Source of the DNA: Flavobacterium album
Lineage (GTDB): Bacteria > Bacteroidota > Bacteroidia > Flavobacteriales > Flavobacteriaceae
Assembly (NCBI RefSeq): GCF_003096035.1
Contig: NZ_CP029186.1
Coordinates: 3,206,001 to 3,270,000, forward strand
DNA length: 64,000 nucleotides
Direction of reading: 5' to 3'
In this document: one piece after another, positions 44,227-53,058 of the stretch
How positions within the stretch are numbered: position 1 is the first letter of the stretch
Layout of the letters: each line of letters starts with the position of its first letter
Program-made: the position numbers and the translations under genes
Notes under the pieces: generated by a model
Told to the model about the DNA's origin: nothing
Databases searched by the model: none
What the model saw: only the letters and a program-made list of their open reading frames with translations

Positions 44227-45669
44227 ATGGATGCTGATACTGAAAATTTTATTTGCTATGAGTGCATAGGAGAGAATTACTTAAAGTTAGAGATTGAAAG
44301 ACAAGGAAATATCTGTAAATGTTCATATTGCGATAATGATGAGATTGAATGTTATCCATTATTGGACGTTGCTAATAGAATTGATTCCGCATTCGAGCAA
44401 CATTTCCTGCGGTCTTCTGAATCACCACCTGACTACTACTCAATTGAACACCTAAAAAGTTTAGATGGCTGGGAGCCTGACGGATTGCCTGTTGTGGAGG
44501 CCATAGCTGACGCCGCAGAGATTTCTGAAGAGGCAGCTTCAGACATACAGGAAATTCTCGCCGAAAAACATTACAGCCGATCCGCAGCAGAAATTGGTGA
44601 AACTACTGAGTTTGATATTGATTCTTTCTACGACAGGAAAGAACCTGATGACAGGGAATGGCAAAGCCAGTGGGCTGCCTTTGAAACAAGCCTTAAAACA
44701 AAATCACGTTTTTTCAGTAAGGAAAATGAGCAACTCCTAGCCTCAGTATTCGATAATTTAAATGTACTGAGGACCTTAGACGAAAAGCCAATAATTAAAA
44801 CAATAGGACCAGATACCGATATTACAAGTTTGTTTAGGGCAAGGGCTTTTCAATCCGATGATAAATTAGAAAAAGCTTTGCAACAGCCGGAAAAAGAGCT
44901 TGGCCCTCCCCCTCCTGAATTTGCAACGGCAGGAAGGATGAATGCAAGAGGTATTTCAGTATTTTATGGTGCGACTAAAGTAGATACTGCATTATGTGAA
45001 ATCAGGCCACCCGTTGGCAGTAAGGTTGCAGTGGCAAAGTTCAATTTAATGAGACAATTGAAGGTTCTGGACCTCACCGCGCTATCTACTACTACAGTTG
45101 AGGGCAGTATATTTGATATCAGCTATTCTGAACTAGTATCCAAGACAATGTTTCTTAGAAAACTCAGTCAACGAATCACCAGGCCAATTATGCCGGATGA
45201 TGAACATTTTGATTATTTAGCAACGCAAGTGATAGCTGATTTCTTGGCTGCTGAATACGGATTTGATGGAATCATCTTTCCATCTGCCCAGTCTGCTGAT
45301 GGTGTAAATATCATCTTTTTCCATCATGCGTCAGGTGTTGAACCAATTAAACATCCGAAAGGTACAAAGGTTGATGTGAGCTTGTATGATTGGTATGATG
45401 AGGAACAATGTCCAGAATACAGGATTACTACTTCCATCCCAAAAAAAGAGAATGAAAAGAAAGAGGATACATTTTATGATATACCTTGGTTCCACCACAT
45501 TGAAAGCAGTACAGAAATTCGAAAAGATTCTTTGGCAATTGACCTAGAATCCATTACTATTGAACATGTTTCGTCAGTACACATAGTTACTAGTAGCTAC
45601 TCTGTCACTTCAACATCACACGAAGAAAGATTCCAACAACCTGATAATACTTCAGAATTTACTTTTTAA
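44227..45669 (+). CDS. RES-domain protein with HEPN/RES N-terminal domain (NAD-degrading effector)
   Basis: A 480-residue protein. The N-terminus has a Cys-rich zinc-finger-like segment (CYECIGE, CKCSYC; residues 10-35) typical of the HEPN/RES N-terminal domain. From about residue 205 the RES fold begins: LFRARAF (Arg), VFYGATKVDTALCEIRPP (Glu) and IIFPSAQSADG (Ser). RES enzymes break down NAD+ and act as toxins. There is no adjacent Xre-type antitoxin as in Xre-RES pairs; instead, 18 bases downstream, lies a proteasome-like Ntn hydrolase gene in the same orientation, suggesting a two-gene system in which proteolysis could release or control the NADase. Confidence 0.8.
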   Translation: MDADTENFICYECIGENYLKLEIERQGNICKCSYCDNDEIECYPLLDVANRIDSAFEQHFLRSSESPPDYYSIEHLKSLDGWEPDGLPVVEAIADAAEISEEAASDIQEILAEKHYSRSAAEIGETTEFDIDSFYDRKEPDDREWQSQWAAFETSLKTKSRFFSKENEQLLASVFDNLNVLRTLDEKPIIKTIGPDTDITSLFRARAFQSDDKLEKALQQPEKELGPPPPEFATAGRMNARGISVFYGATKVDTALCEIRPPVGSKVAVAKFNLMRQLKVLDLTALSTTTVEGSIFDISYSELVSKTMFLRKLSQRITRPIMPDDEHFDYLATQVIADFLAAEYGFDGIIFPSAQSADGVNIIFFHHASGVEPIKHPKGTKVDVSLYDWYDEEQCPEYRITTSIPKKENEKKEDTFYDIPWFHHIESSTEIRKDSLAIDLESITIEHVSSVHIVTSSYSVTSTSHEERFQQPDNTSEFTF

Positions 45670-45687
45670 AATTTACTTTAAATTATC

Positions 45688-46509
45688 ATGACATTAATAG
45701 TTTCCTGGATCGGTGTTGACGAGAAAAAAAAACAAAAAAAGATAGCATCGCTCTATATAGCTTCCGACAGCAGATATAGTTGGGGAAATCTTGGCAAATA
45801 TGATAATGGTGTAAAAGTGTTTCGATGTATAAACGCTCCTGAAATTTTCGGCTTTTGCGGCGATGTATTATTTCCCTCCAATCTTGTCAGCCAGTTAATA
45901 ACACAAATTGATAATGGCCTGTTCTTTTCAGGCAGTGAGACAAGCGATGTAAAATCAAGGAAAATCGCTAATTTCATAAGTGAAGCTGTCAAGTACTACC
46001 CTATCGTTGCTTTCAACCAGAACTTTACAATAATTTACGGTACGAGGATAGCTGATGACTTTCACTTATTCAAATATATTCACAACTACAAAACAAGGGC
46101 GTTTGACTATGAAGAAATCAATCTGCCTCTTGAGTCAGGAAAAGTTTTCAGCGGAGGTTCCGGTTCAGAGGAATTTGACAAAAATTACCAATCCTATGAG
46201 AACCCAAAGCATAACGAATATGGTACGAGCAGGGGTGTATATCAATGTTTTGTACGCACACTGCTAAATATAAAGGATAAATATTCAGGGGGCGCACCCC
46301 AGATAGTAGGACTGTATCGTAAGGGAAATGCTGTACTCTTTGGTAGTGTAATTACTAAAAAATTGTACATTTACGGTCAGGAGTTTATTCAAAATACAAA
46401 TGCCGGGAATATAGAGTGGCGCAATGAAAATTTTGAAAGGACAAATCCTGAAACCGGTAAGATATTAGATGGTGCCCAAAGGCAACCAAGCAAAGATGCA
46501 ACTCCCTAA
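45688..46509 (+). CDS. Proteasome/HslV-like Ntn hydrolase
   Basis: A 273-residue protein whose N-terminus aligns by eye with proteasome beta subunits and HslV: Met-Thr2-Leu-Ile-Val (Met removal would expose a catalytic Thr), then IASDSRYSWG with Asp27, then GVKVF with Lys43. The Asp-to-Lys spacing of 16 equals Asp17-Lys33 of HslV, and the following GFCGDV matches the G-x-x-G segment. This suggests a threonine peptidase, probably self-assembling. No ATPase unfoldase gene is adjacent. It forms a probable operon with the upstream RES effector. I do not know a described system with this pairing. Confidence 0.6.
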   Translation: MTLIVSWIGVDEKKKQKKIASLYIASDSRYSWGNLGKYDNGVKVFRCINAPEIFGFCGDVLFPSNLVSQLITQIDNGLFFSGSETSDVKSRKIANFISEAVKYYPIVAFNQNFTIIYGTRIADDFHLFKYIHNYKTRAFDYEEINLPLESGKVFSGGSGSEEFDKNYQSYENPKHNEYGTSRGVYQCFVRTLLNIKDKYSGGAPQIVGLYRKGNAVLFGSVITKKLYIYGQEFIQNTNAGNIEWRNENFERTNPETGKILDGAQRQPSKDATP

Positions 46510-46553
46510 CTCTCCACAAATTCTATTTTATAACATGGGGAGGTCGAGGTGTC

Positions 46554-46572
46554 TGGCAGTGGAAAGCTGCCA
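46554..46572 (+). other. Hairpin 5' of tRNA-like element
   Basis: TGGCAG (46554-46559) pairs with CTGCCA (46567-46572) around a 7-base loop. A GGGAGGTC at 46538-46545 upstream repeats the octamer found in the tRNA-like element at 46629-46636, so this may be a partial copy of the tRNA 3' half or part of the same structured transcript. Confidence 0.45.
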
Positions 46573-46583
46573 TTAGGGTATTC

Positions 46584-46661
46584 AAAATGCAATAGTGGTG
46601 TAAATAGATAGCACGTCCATCTCTAAATGGGAGGTCCTGGCGCAAATCCAGGCTGCATTTT
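46584..46661 (+). tRNA. Degenerate tRNA-like element upstream of abiH
   Basis: About 78 bases fold like a tRNA by eye. AAAATGCA (46584-46591) pairs with TGCATTTT (46654-46661) as an acceptor-like stem. GTGTAAATAGATAGCAC resembles a D arm. CCAT/ATGG around CTCTAA (46617-46630) resembles an anticodon arm, with a 6-base loop. CCTGG/CCAGG (46636-46652) forms a T arm with loop CGCAAAT instead of TTCRAAT. The linker before the D arm is too long. It is therefore unlikely to be a working elongator tRNA; it could be a decoy, a cleavage target or a regulatory RNA for abiH, which starts 21 bases later. Confidence 0.5.
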
Positions 46662-46681
46662 AATTTTATTCTTTAAGTTTC

Positions 46682-47572
46682 ATGGGAAAACAGCTATTTA
46701 TAATTGGAAACGGATTTGACATATTTCACGGAATACAATCCAGATATTCAGATTTCGAAGCATATGTCAAAACTTCGCGCCCTTCGTTGTACGATGCATT
46801 GCTGGAATATTTTCTCCAAGATGAGTTGTGGTCTGATTTTGAAGCTACTTTGGCACTGATCGATACCAACAAGATTGTAGAAGACGCAGCCCAATACCTT
46901 GATGACTACGGGGCCGATGACTGGAGTGATTCCGGGCACCACAATTACCAATATGAGATGCAACAAGCCATTGATGTGGTAACAGTTGATTTACGGAATG
47001 CCTTTATAGAATGGATACTTCATCTTGAAATACCATCTACTGGAGATTTAGCGCTGCCTGAAGATGCCACTTATCTGTCGTTTAATTACACCGAGACACC
47101 GCAACGATGTTACAATATAGCGGAAGATAGCATACTTTATATCCACAATAAAGCAATTGATTTGGATTCAGAAATCGTATTGGGCCATAGCCGGGAATTG
47201 AGCGCTGAAGAATCCTTTTCTAATTATGAAGAAAATGACGAAATGGAAAGTTACGACGTACGTGTAATGGAGGGAAATGTCATTTTGGACGATTACTTCA
47301 AAAACACCTACAAGGATACTGCCTCAATCATATCAGAAAGAGAAGATTTTTTTAGAAGTCTTTCGGATATTGATGAAATAGTAATATTGGGCCACTCTCT
47401 GTCTACCGTAGACCTTCCATATTTCGAGAGAATTGTTGATTTTGTAAGTCCAAATTGCCAATGGAAAGTTTCGTATTTCGGAAACAGGGATAAGCCTGTC
47501 GAAATCTTGAAATCCATTGGAGTTCCTGAAAAAAACATTACTGCAATAAAAATAGAAGAGCTGTTATCTTAG
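46682..47572 (+). CDS. abiH: AbiH-family abortive infection protein
   Basis: A 296-residue protein with the AbiH opening LFIIGNGFDIFHGIQSRYSDF, followed by LSFNYTETPQ and the C-terminal IVILGHSLSTVDLPYF. AbiH proteins confer phage resistance by an unknown mechanism; the GNGFD nucleotide-binding-like motif and the internal S-FNYT are typical. The gene is immediately preceded by a tRNA-like element in the same orientation and followed after about 95 bp by a GmrSD-type gene. Confidence 0.85.
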   Translation: MGKQLFIIGNGFDIFHGIQSRYSDFEAYVKTSRPSLYDALLEYFLQDELWSDFEATLALIDTNKIVEDAAQYLDDYGADDWSDSGHHNYQYEMQQAIDVVTVDLRNAFIEWILHLEIPSTGDLALPEDATYLSFNYTETPQRCYNIAEDSILYIHNKAIDLDSEIVLGHSRELSAEESFSNYEENDEMESYDVRVMEGNVILDDYFKNTYKDTASIISEREDFFRSLSDIDEIVILGHSLSTVDLPYFERIVDFVSPNCQWKVSYFGNRDKPVEILKSIGVPEKNITAIKIEELLS

Positions 47573-47667
47573 GTGTTACTCACCCATTTCAAAAGAAAGT
47601 TTTACCATAGTATTTTATCAAAATATTTTTCTTATTTTTCGCACAAGTCATAGCAATTACAAACATT

Positions 47668-49374
47668 ATGGACGCAGGAAAAAGGACAATTAATGATATT
47701 TTTAACGGTAATAGGATCTTGGAGGTACCGTTCTTTCAAAGGGCCTACGTTTGGGGGGAAGATCAATGGGAACGGTTGCTGGAAGATATGGAAAATGTTA
47801 GCTCAAATGTTAAGCCATATTTTTTAGGATCAGTAATACTAAAACAACAGCCAACCCCTACTGGAAGCATCGTTGGAGATGTGCGAACCGTCATTGACGG
47901 ACAACAGAGACTTACAACCCTCAACATCTTTTTTAAGGTCTTATGCCTTATGAATGGCCAGGTCAATATGTTTGACAGGACATTCCGATTAATGAATAAC
48001 GATATTGCCATAAAGCACAATCACAATGATGCTGAAACTTTTGAATTTATATTAAACCTGACAGAACTTATTGAGCTTGATCAGAGAAATAATATTTTTA
48101 AGGCCTATGAATATTTTAGGAAAAATATTTCCGTTGAAAAACTAAATATTCAGCATATACTGTCCAGCATCTTATTTGTGGGTATCGATCTTAGTGCTCA
48201 TGAAGATGAACAGCAAATCTTTGATACGATCAATTCACTTGGTGTTACATTAACTACTGCTGAGCTCTTAAAAAATTATTTCTTCAATAGGGATATTGTT
48301 TCGTATGAACTCTACTGGAAAAAGGTATTTGAGGAAGATGATGAAACAAAAAGTTATTGGGATAGGGAATTTTTTGCAGGCAGGCTGAAAAGGACATTTA
48401 TTGATCTATTTTTCTATTCCTACTTGCAAATTAAGATACAGCAGGCAGATCTCAAGGTAAAAACGGAAGACAAAATAGAATTTTCAAAAGTGGAGGCCCT
48501 ATTTGAATCTTATAAGAAATTCATAAATGATTATCAGTTAGATAAGGTAGAGATACTGCAAGAAATCAAAGAATATGCCATCCTTTTTAAGAATAGCTTT
48601 GACCATTCTATAACCGCATCAGAGCTAACAGAAGTACATGGCATAGAACGGATTAATGCAATAATATTTGGATTGGAGACAACAACAATAATTCCTTATG
48701 TATTATACGTTTTGCGTAATGTAAAGGATGCTGTCCAGCGCGATGATTTATTTCATATAATCGAATCCTACCTAATGCGAAGGATGATAGTCCATTCAAA
48801 TACAAAAAATTATAACCAGCTGTTTACCGATAGGTTGATAGCGAATGAAATTCTTTCCAAGGATATGTTCTTAGATTACATCAATCTAAGTTCTGACAAG
48901 GTTAATTATTATCCAGGAGATGATGAGTTGCTTAAAGGTTTCGAACAATCTATTCTGGTAAACAAACAAGCGGCGGGAATCCTTTACATGATTGAGTCAA
49001 AAATTAGAAACCGTCAAAGACATTCAACTCAGCTTTTGGGAATGAATAAATATAGTCTGGAACATCTCATGCCAAAAAAATGGGAGAACCACTGGAATAC
49101 CGGTCTATCGAAGGAAGAAGTAGATTTCCGAAATAGGAAGCTTTTGACTTTGGGAAATCTCGCTATAATAACCCAGTCCCTAAATGCCTCGATACGAGAT
49201 TCCGACTGGGAAAGCAAAAAGGAAGGAAAGGGTAACAGATTTGGATTAAAGCATTTCTCTTCTGGAATTGAAACTCACTCTTCCTATCTTGCGCTAGATG
49301 CTTGGAATGAAGAAGCAATAGCTGGTAGAGGTTACGACCTGTATGAATTAGCTAAATCTATATGGCCTAATTAA
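47668..49374 (+). CDS. GmrSD-type DUF262-DUF1524 protein
   Basis: A 568-residue single-chain protein. DUF262 occupies the N-terminus with PFFQRAYVWGEDQWERLL and the intact motif VIDGQQRLTTL near residue 75. The C-terminal DUF1524 domain has the HNH-like SLEHLMPKKWENHW and LGNLAIITQSLNASIRDSDW (about residues 455-515). This is the GmrSD/type IV restriction layout, which cleaves modified phage DNA with NTP hydrolysis. Unlike the DUF262 protein at 36361 it retains canonical motifs and its own nuclease domain. Confidence 0.88.
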   Translation: MDAGKRTINDIFNGNRILEVPFFQRAYVWGEDQWERLLEDMENVSSNVKPYFLGSVILKQQPTPTGSIVGDVRTVIDGQQRLTTLNIFFKVLCLMNGQVNMFDRTFRLMNNDIAIKHNHNDAETFEFILNLTELIELDQRNNIFKAYEYFRKNISVEKLNIQHILSSILFVGIDLSAHEDEQQIFDTINSLGVTLTTAELLKNYFFNRDIVSYELYWKKVFEEDDETKSYWDREFFAGRLKRTFIDLFFYSYLQIKIQQADLKVKTEDKIEFSKVEALFESYKKFINDYQLDKVEILQEIKEYAILFKNSFDHSITASELTEVHGIERINAIIFGLETTTIIPYVLYVLRNVKDAVQRDDLFHIIESYLMRRMIVHSNTKNYNQLFTDRLIANEILSKDMFLDYINLSSDKVNYYPGDDELLKGFEQSILVNKQAAGILYMIESKIRNRQRHSTQLLGMNKYSLEHLMPKKWENHWNTGLSKEEVDFRNRKLLTLGNLAIITQSLNASIRDSDWESKKEGKGNRFGLKHFSSGIETHSSYLALDAWNEEAIAGRGYDLYELAKSIWPN

Positions 49375-49452
49375 TTTTACTGGGTAAAAAGCTTCATTAA
49401 TAATCTCTTTAAAATATTTTGATTAAAACTGCATGAATTTTAAATAAAAATA

Positions 49453-49485
49453 TTTGCAATTTGGATTGATATTTGATTACTTTTG
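49453..49485 (+). promoter_or_regulatory. Bacteroidetes promoter of the AbiE-type pair
   Basis: A -33 TTTG (49453-49456) and a -7 TACTTTTG (49478-49485) fit the TTTG / TAnnTTTG consensus with a 21-base spacer, placing transcription start just before the ATG at 49506. Confidence 0.65.
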
Positions 49486-49505
49486 TTTTCCTGAAAGGAT
49501 TAGTT

Positions 49506-50081
49506 ATGAAGAAGATAGACAACCTGCACAAGAACCTGAAGCGTGGCAATGTGTACCGCAGGGCGGACCTTGCCCGGTTCTCCAGCGCCGTGGACCGGCA
49601 TCTTGCCGAGATGGTAGGTGAGGGTACCCTGCAGAAGCTTTCCCAGGGGCTCTATTATTTCCCCAGGCAGTCCGCCTTTGGCCCGGTGCCTCCTGACGAG
49701 GCGACCCTTGTGAGGTCCTTCCTCAAGGACGACGAATTCCTGATCACTTCTCCCAATGCCTACAATTCTTTAGGTGTGGGAACCACGCAGCTCTATAACA
49801 AGAGGGTCGTGTACAACCACAAGCGCCATGGTGAATTCGACCTGGGCGGTACAAGGTTCAGCTTTGTGGCCAAGCCCCGGTTCCCAAAAAAGGCAACCTT
49901 GGAATTCCTATTGGTGGATCTGGTAAACAATATAGCAAGCCTGGCAGAGGATCCGGAAGCTGTCCTGCAACAGGTACAGCGCAAGGCTGGGTCTATGGAC
50001 CCTGTTAAACTTAGACAGGCCGTAAAGTCTTATGGCGGTGTCAAAGCCAGGAAGGTATTCGCCCCTGTCCTATCACTTTAA
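49506..50081 (+). CDS. DUF6088 / AbiEi-type antitoxin
   Basis: A 191-residue protein with an N-terminal winged-helix part (YRRADLARFSSAVDRHLAEMVGEG) and the LYYFPRQSAFGPVPPDE pattern of the DUF6088/AbiEi antitoxins. It probably represses its own promoter and restrains the nucleotidyltransferase toxin encoded 10 bases downstream. The ATG at 49506 sits close behind a good promoter; the earlier in-frame codon at 49473 lies within it. GC-rich like the ICE backbone, unlike the preceding island genes. Confidence 0.85.
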   Translation: MKKIDNLHKNLKRGNVYRRADLARFSSAVDRHLAEMVGEGTLQKLSQGLYYFPRQSAFGPVPPDEATLVRSFLKDDEFLITSPNAYNSLGVGTTQLYNKRVVYNHKRHGEFDLGGTRFSFVAKPRFPKKATLEFLLVDLVNNIASLAEDPEAVLQQVQRKAGSMDPVKLRQAVKSYGGVKARKVFAPVLSL

Positions 50082-50091
50082 TCCCAAAACC

Positions 50092-51048
50092 ATGGCTGAT
50101 ATCTACCTGCACCAGCACAAGGATTTTCCTGAACTGTTATCCATACTCTCAAGGGAGACCGGCATACTTTCGCAGCTTATCGAGAAGGACTACTGGATCA
50201 TGCACGTGCTCTACGGACTGAAAAAGCAGGGCTTTTCCTTTGAACTCAAGGGCGGTACGTCCCTGTCCAAGGGCTATGGCATCATCCACCGCTTCTCCGA
50301 GGATATCGATATCCGCATACTTCCTCCCGATGGCCATGCCGTAGCGGTCGATCCGAAAAAGGTAAAGAAGGGGCATGTCGATTCCCGATTGGGATATTAC
50401 GACTGGCTTGCCGGCGAGATAGCAATCGATGGGATTGTTTCGGTGGAACGCGATACGGCCTTTGACGACACGCGGTACTACCGTAGCGGTGGTATCCGGC
50501 TTGCCTATGAGGCACATGGAGAGGGTATTGAGGGACTGAAGGACGGCATACTCCTTGAAGCGGGCTTCGACACGGTGACCCCGAATACCCAGGTGAGCAT
50601 CTCCTCCTGGGCATACGACCGGGCAGCAGCAACTTTGGGCATTTCGATTATAGACAACAGGGCTGTAGATATCGCCTGCTACCATCCCGGATTTACCTTC
50701 GTGGAGAAGCTCCAGACAGTGGCTACCAAATTCAGGCAGTTCCAGGCAGACGGGATATTGCGTCCCAACCTGCTGCGTCAATACTACGACCTGGCCTGCC
50801 TGCTGGATTATCCTGCCGTGGGCGAATTCATAGGCACGGAAGATTACCACGCCCATAAGCTGGCACGTTTCCCAAAACAGGATCTCGAGGCTCCCCTTTC
50901 CGAAAACCAGGCATTCCTGCTTGACGATGCAGGGCTGCGCGCCGATTATCAGGCGCAGTACCAGGCTACTGCTGCACTCTACTATAATGGACAGCCGCCT
51001 TTCGGCGAACTGCTCGACCGCATACGCAGGGACCTCGGCCGCTTCTAG
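50092..51048 (+). CDS. AbiEii-type nucleotidyltransferase toxin
   Basis: A 318-residue protein of the nucleotidyltransferase AbiEii/AbiGii toxin family. The core motif GGTSLSK (about residue 45) is followed by FSEDIDIR, carrying the two catalytic Asp residues. Such toxins modify tRNA or otherwise arrest growth and are neutralised by the upstream partner. The start at 50092 follows the antitoxin stop; an in-frame ATG at 50032 lies inside the antitoxin gene and is rejected. Confidence 0.88.
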   Translation: MADIYLHQHKDFPELLSILSRETGILSQLIEKDYWIMHVLYGLKKQGFSFELKGGTSLSKGYGIIHRFSEDIDIRILPPDGHAVAVDPKKVKKGHVDSRLGYYDWLAGEIAIDGIVSVERDTAFDDTRYYRSGGIRLAYEAHGEGIEGLKDGILLEAGFDTVTPNTQVSISSWAYDRAAATLGISIIDNRAVDIACYHPGFTFVEKLQTVATKFRQFQADGILRPNLLRQYYDLACLLDYPAVGEFIGTEDYHAHKLARFPKQDLEAPLSENQAFLLDDAGLRADYQAQYQATAALYYNGQPPFGELLDRIRRDLGRF

Positions 51049-51054
51049 CTGCCG

Positions 51055-52746
51055 TTATCCATTTTGTTCCTCTTCCTCCAGCTTTTTTTTGAGCGCCTCC
51101 ACAAAGAAGGTCGGCGAGATCCCATTGCGGGCCTTGAAGGCATTGACAAAGCGCTGCGTGCTGCTAAAGCCGCACTCCTCGGCAAGCCCACCATTGTTGT
51201 ATTCCCTCAGTTTTCTGGAAAGCTTGAGCTCTTCCGTGATATAATCTATTTTCAGGTCGTTGATATATTCGGTAAATTTCTTGTCCCTCTCCTGGGCAAT
51301 GACTCCTGAAAGATAGGTCGTGTTGGTCCTGAAGGCCGAGGCGAGCCTTGCCAGGCTCAGGTCCCGCTCAAGGAATTTCCTGTCCCGTTCCCATTTCTCG
51401 AGCTGGAACACGAGCTTCTCCTGCGATCCACGGCTCATATCCGAAGGTTCCCTGTTTTCACGCACCCTAGGATTCCTCGCCTGCCCGTCATTGTCTTTCA
51501 TGAGCCGCTCGAATTTCTCCTGCCAGTCCATTCGCTGCCGTCTGTAGCGGACAACGGCAATTACGGCAACGACGGCAATTCCGGAAAGGATGACGATGAA
51601 AAGCGTCTCATTGCGTTTCTGGCGGTCCAGCCTGGAATGTATCGCTGCGCGTTCGGCCAGGAGCTCCTTGGTGTCGTATTCCTTGTGTATGCGCCCGAAC
51701 AGATAGGACTGGGTGGATTTAATCACGCTGTCGGCCTTCAGCAGCTGGTCGACATAGAAAAGCGCCACCTTTGAATTGTCCTCCTTCTTGTAGTGGCGGA
51801 TCAGCAGCTCGTAGTTTTCCCTCAGGTCGGGCCTCATGTAGCCCATGTCCTGGAATATCCTGTCCACCTTCTTGAAGTGCCCCAGGCCCAGTGCCTCTTT
51901 CCTTTGGGCCCAGTAGCTCTTGCCGATGTAGAAGTGCCCCACCGATATGTTGCCGAAGTCCTTGTTCTCAATGATTGCCGGAAGCGATGACTTGATCTGC
52001 GATATGGCGGTCGCATAGTTCCGCAGGAAATAATTGTTGACGCCCGAGGTATGCCGGAAATAGGCATCCATCTCATGGTTGCCGAGCCGCCCCGCCTCCT
52101 CAAGCCCGAGCCGTACGTAGCTGGCGCACCTGCCGTAGTCGCCCATCATGTTATGGCACAGGGCAAGGGAATGCAGCGTATTGAGGTATGCCCTGGTGTT
52201 GGTGGCCCTGAAAAAAGTCCTGCATTTTTCGAAAAGCAGTATGGCCTCCTCATAGAAGCCGAGGTAGTACTTGAGATGGGCGATGTTGTAGCTGGTCTTG
52301 TTCTTTAGATACTCATCGCCTGTTGCGGATATGTAGCGGTCGGCCTCCAGGTAATTGTCCAGTGCCTCGTTATGGCGCTTGAGCCCGTAATAGGCAATAC
52401 CACGGGAAAGGTAGGCGCTGCCGATCAGCTTGTCGCTGCGCGACTGCAGGGCGGCACATACCATGCTGTCGGCATAGGCGATCTTAATCTCCCCTTCCCT
52501 GTAGTGGATATAGTTCTTGTATCCGTAGACTATCTCATCCCAGTTCTGCTCCTGTTTGGCTTTTTCCAGGAAGGCCTTCAGGTAGGCCTCCCTGCGCGGC
52601 GCATCCTTGTTATGCTTCTCGATCTTGTCAAAAAGGCTGTCAAAGGACTCTCTGGAGAGGCTGTCGTTACCCGTCAGGGGAGCTGCCGCATGGGACAGTG
52701 CCGCAAGCAGGAAAAAGAAGGCGGTAGGTATATTTTTTAGTACCAT
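51055..52746 (-). CDS. TPR sensor with AraC-type HTH, membrane-anchored regulator
   Basis: A 563-residue one-protein signalling regulator common in Bacteroidetes. Signal peptide (residues 1-20), TPR-like helical repeats in the periplasm (about 60-340), a membrane segment near 380-400, and a cytosolic C-terminus with an AraC-type HTH (LARLASAFRTNTTYLSGVI, then GLAEECGFSSTQRFVNAF). The stimulus is unknown. It is divergent from the lipoprotein gene at 53059 with a perfect 13-bp-arm inverted repeat between them, which may be its binding site. Confidence 0.85.
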   Translation of the reverse strand: MVLKNIPTAFFFLLAALSHAAAPLTGNDSLSRESFDSLFDKIEKHNKDAPRREAYLKAFLEKAKQEQNWDEIVYGYKNYIHYREGEIKIAYADSMVCAALQSRSDKLIGSAYLSRGIAYYGLKRHNEALDNYLEADRYISATGDEYLKNKTSYNIAHLKYYLGFYEEAILLFEKCRTFFRATNTRAYLNTLHSLALCHNMMGDYGRCASYVRLGLEEAGRLGNHEMDAYFRHTSGVNNYFLRNYATAISQIKSSLPAIIENKDFGNISVGHFYIGKSYWAQRKEALGLGHFKKVDRIFQDMGYMRPDLRENYELLIRHYKKEDNSKVALFYVDQLLKADSVIKSTQSYLFGRIHKEYDTKELLAERAAIHSRLDRQKRNETLFIVILSGIAVVAVIAVVRYRRQRMDWQEKFERLMKDNDGQARNPRVRENREPSDMSRGSQEKLVFQLEKWERDRKFLERDLSLARLASAFRTNTTYLSGVIAQERDKKFTEYINDLKIDYITEELKLSRKLREYNNGGLAEECGFSSTQRFVNAFKARNGISPTFFVEALKKKLEEEEQNG

Positions 52747-52871
52747 TTATGGAGCTACTAGTAGGTAAGGTTTCTCGGGGCGCAGTAGTGAAATGGGGTT
52801 TTTCTGTATGGTTGGGGTTAACCAAATATACTCATTAACTGGGTAGTAATTAAAAAATTAACATACGGCAT

Positions 52872-52900
52872 GCCTATGGATTTTGCGAAAATCCATAGGC
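52872..52900. repeat. Perfect inverted repeat with 13-bp arms
   Basis: GCCTATGGATTTT (52872-52884) and AAAATCCATAGGC (52888-52900) flank GCG. It lies upstream of the promoter for the 53059 gene and is not followed by a T tract, so it is more likely an operator or RNA hairpin than a terminator. Confidence 0.6.
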
Positions 52901-52927
52901 GATATTATGGAAACCCACAGCAGTCGT

Positions 52928-52959
52928 GTTGTAGGCCAATTCCCATGCATTTAGCTTTG
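52928..52959 (+). promoter_or_regulatory. Candidate promoter of lipoprotein operon
   Basis: A -7 box TAGCTTTG (52952-52959) matches TAnnTTTG, with GTTG (three of four -33 bases) 20 bases upstream at 52928-52931. The 5' leader would be about 95 bases. Confidence 0.5.
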
Positions 52960-53058
52960 TCGGGAATTCAAAAGCGAAACGGGCCATCGTGGCCATCAGA
53001 TTCAGCTTACCCGGGTAAATGGACTGAGAGAGGAATCAGTAACATTTAAACCTAAATC

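Larger units (their letters stand above)
52747..53058. other. Divergent regulatory region
   Basis: This 312-bp region separates the TPR/AraC regulator from the lipoprotein gene. It holds the perfect inverted repeat at 52872-52900 and a promoter-like pair at 52928-52959. No gene is evident. Confidence 0.55.
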
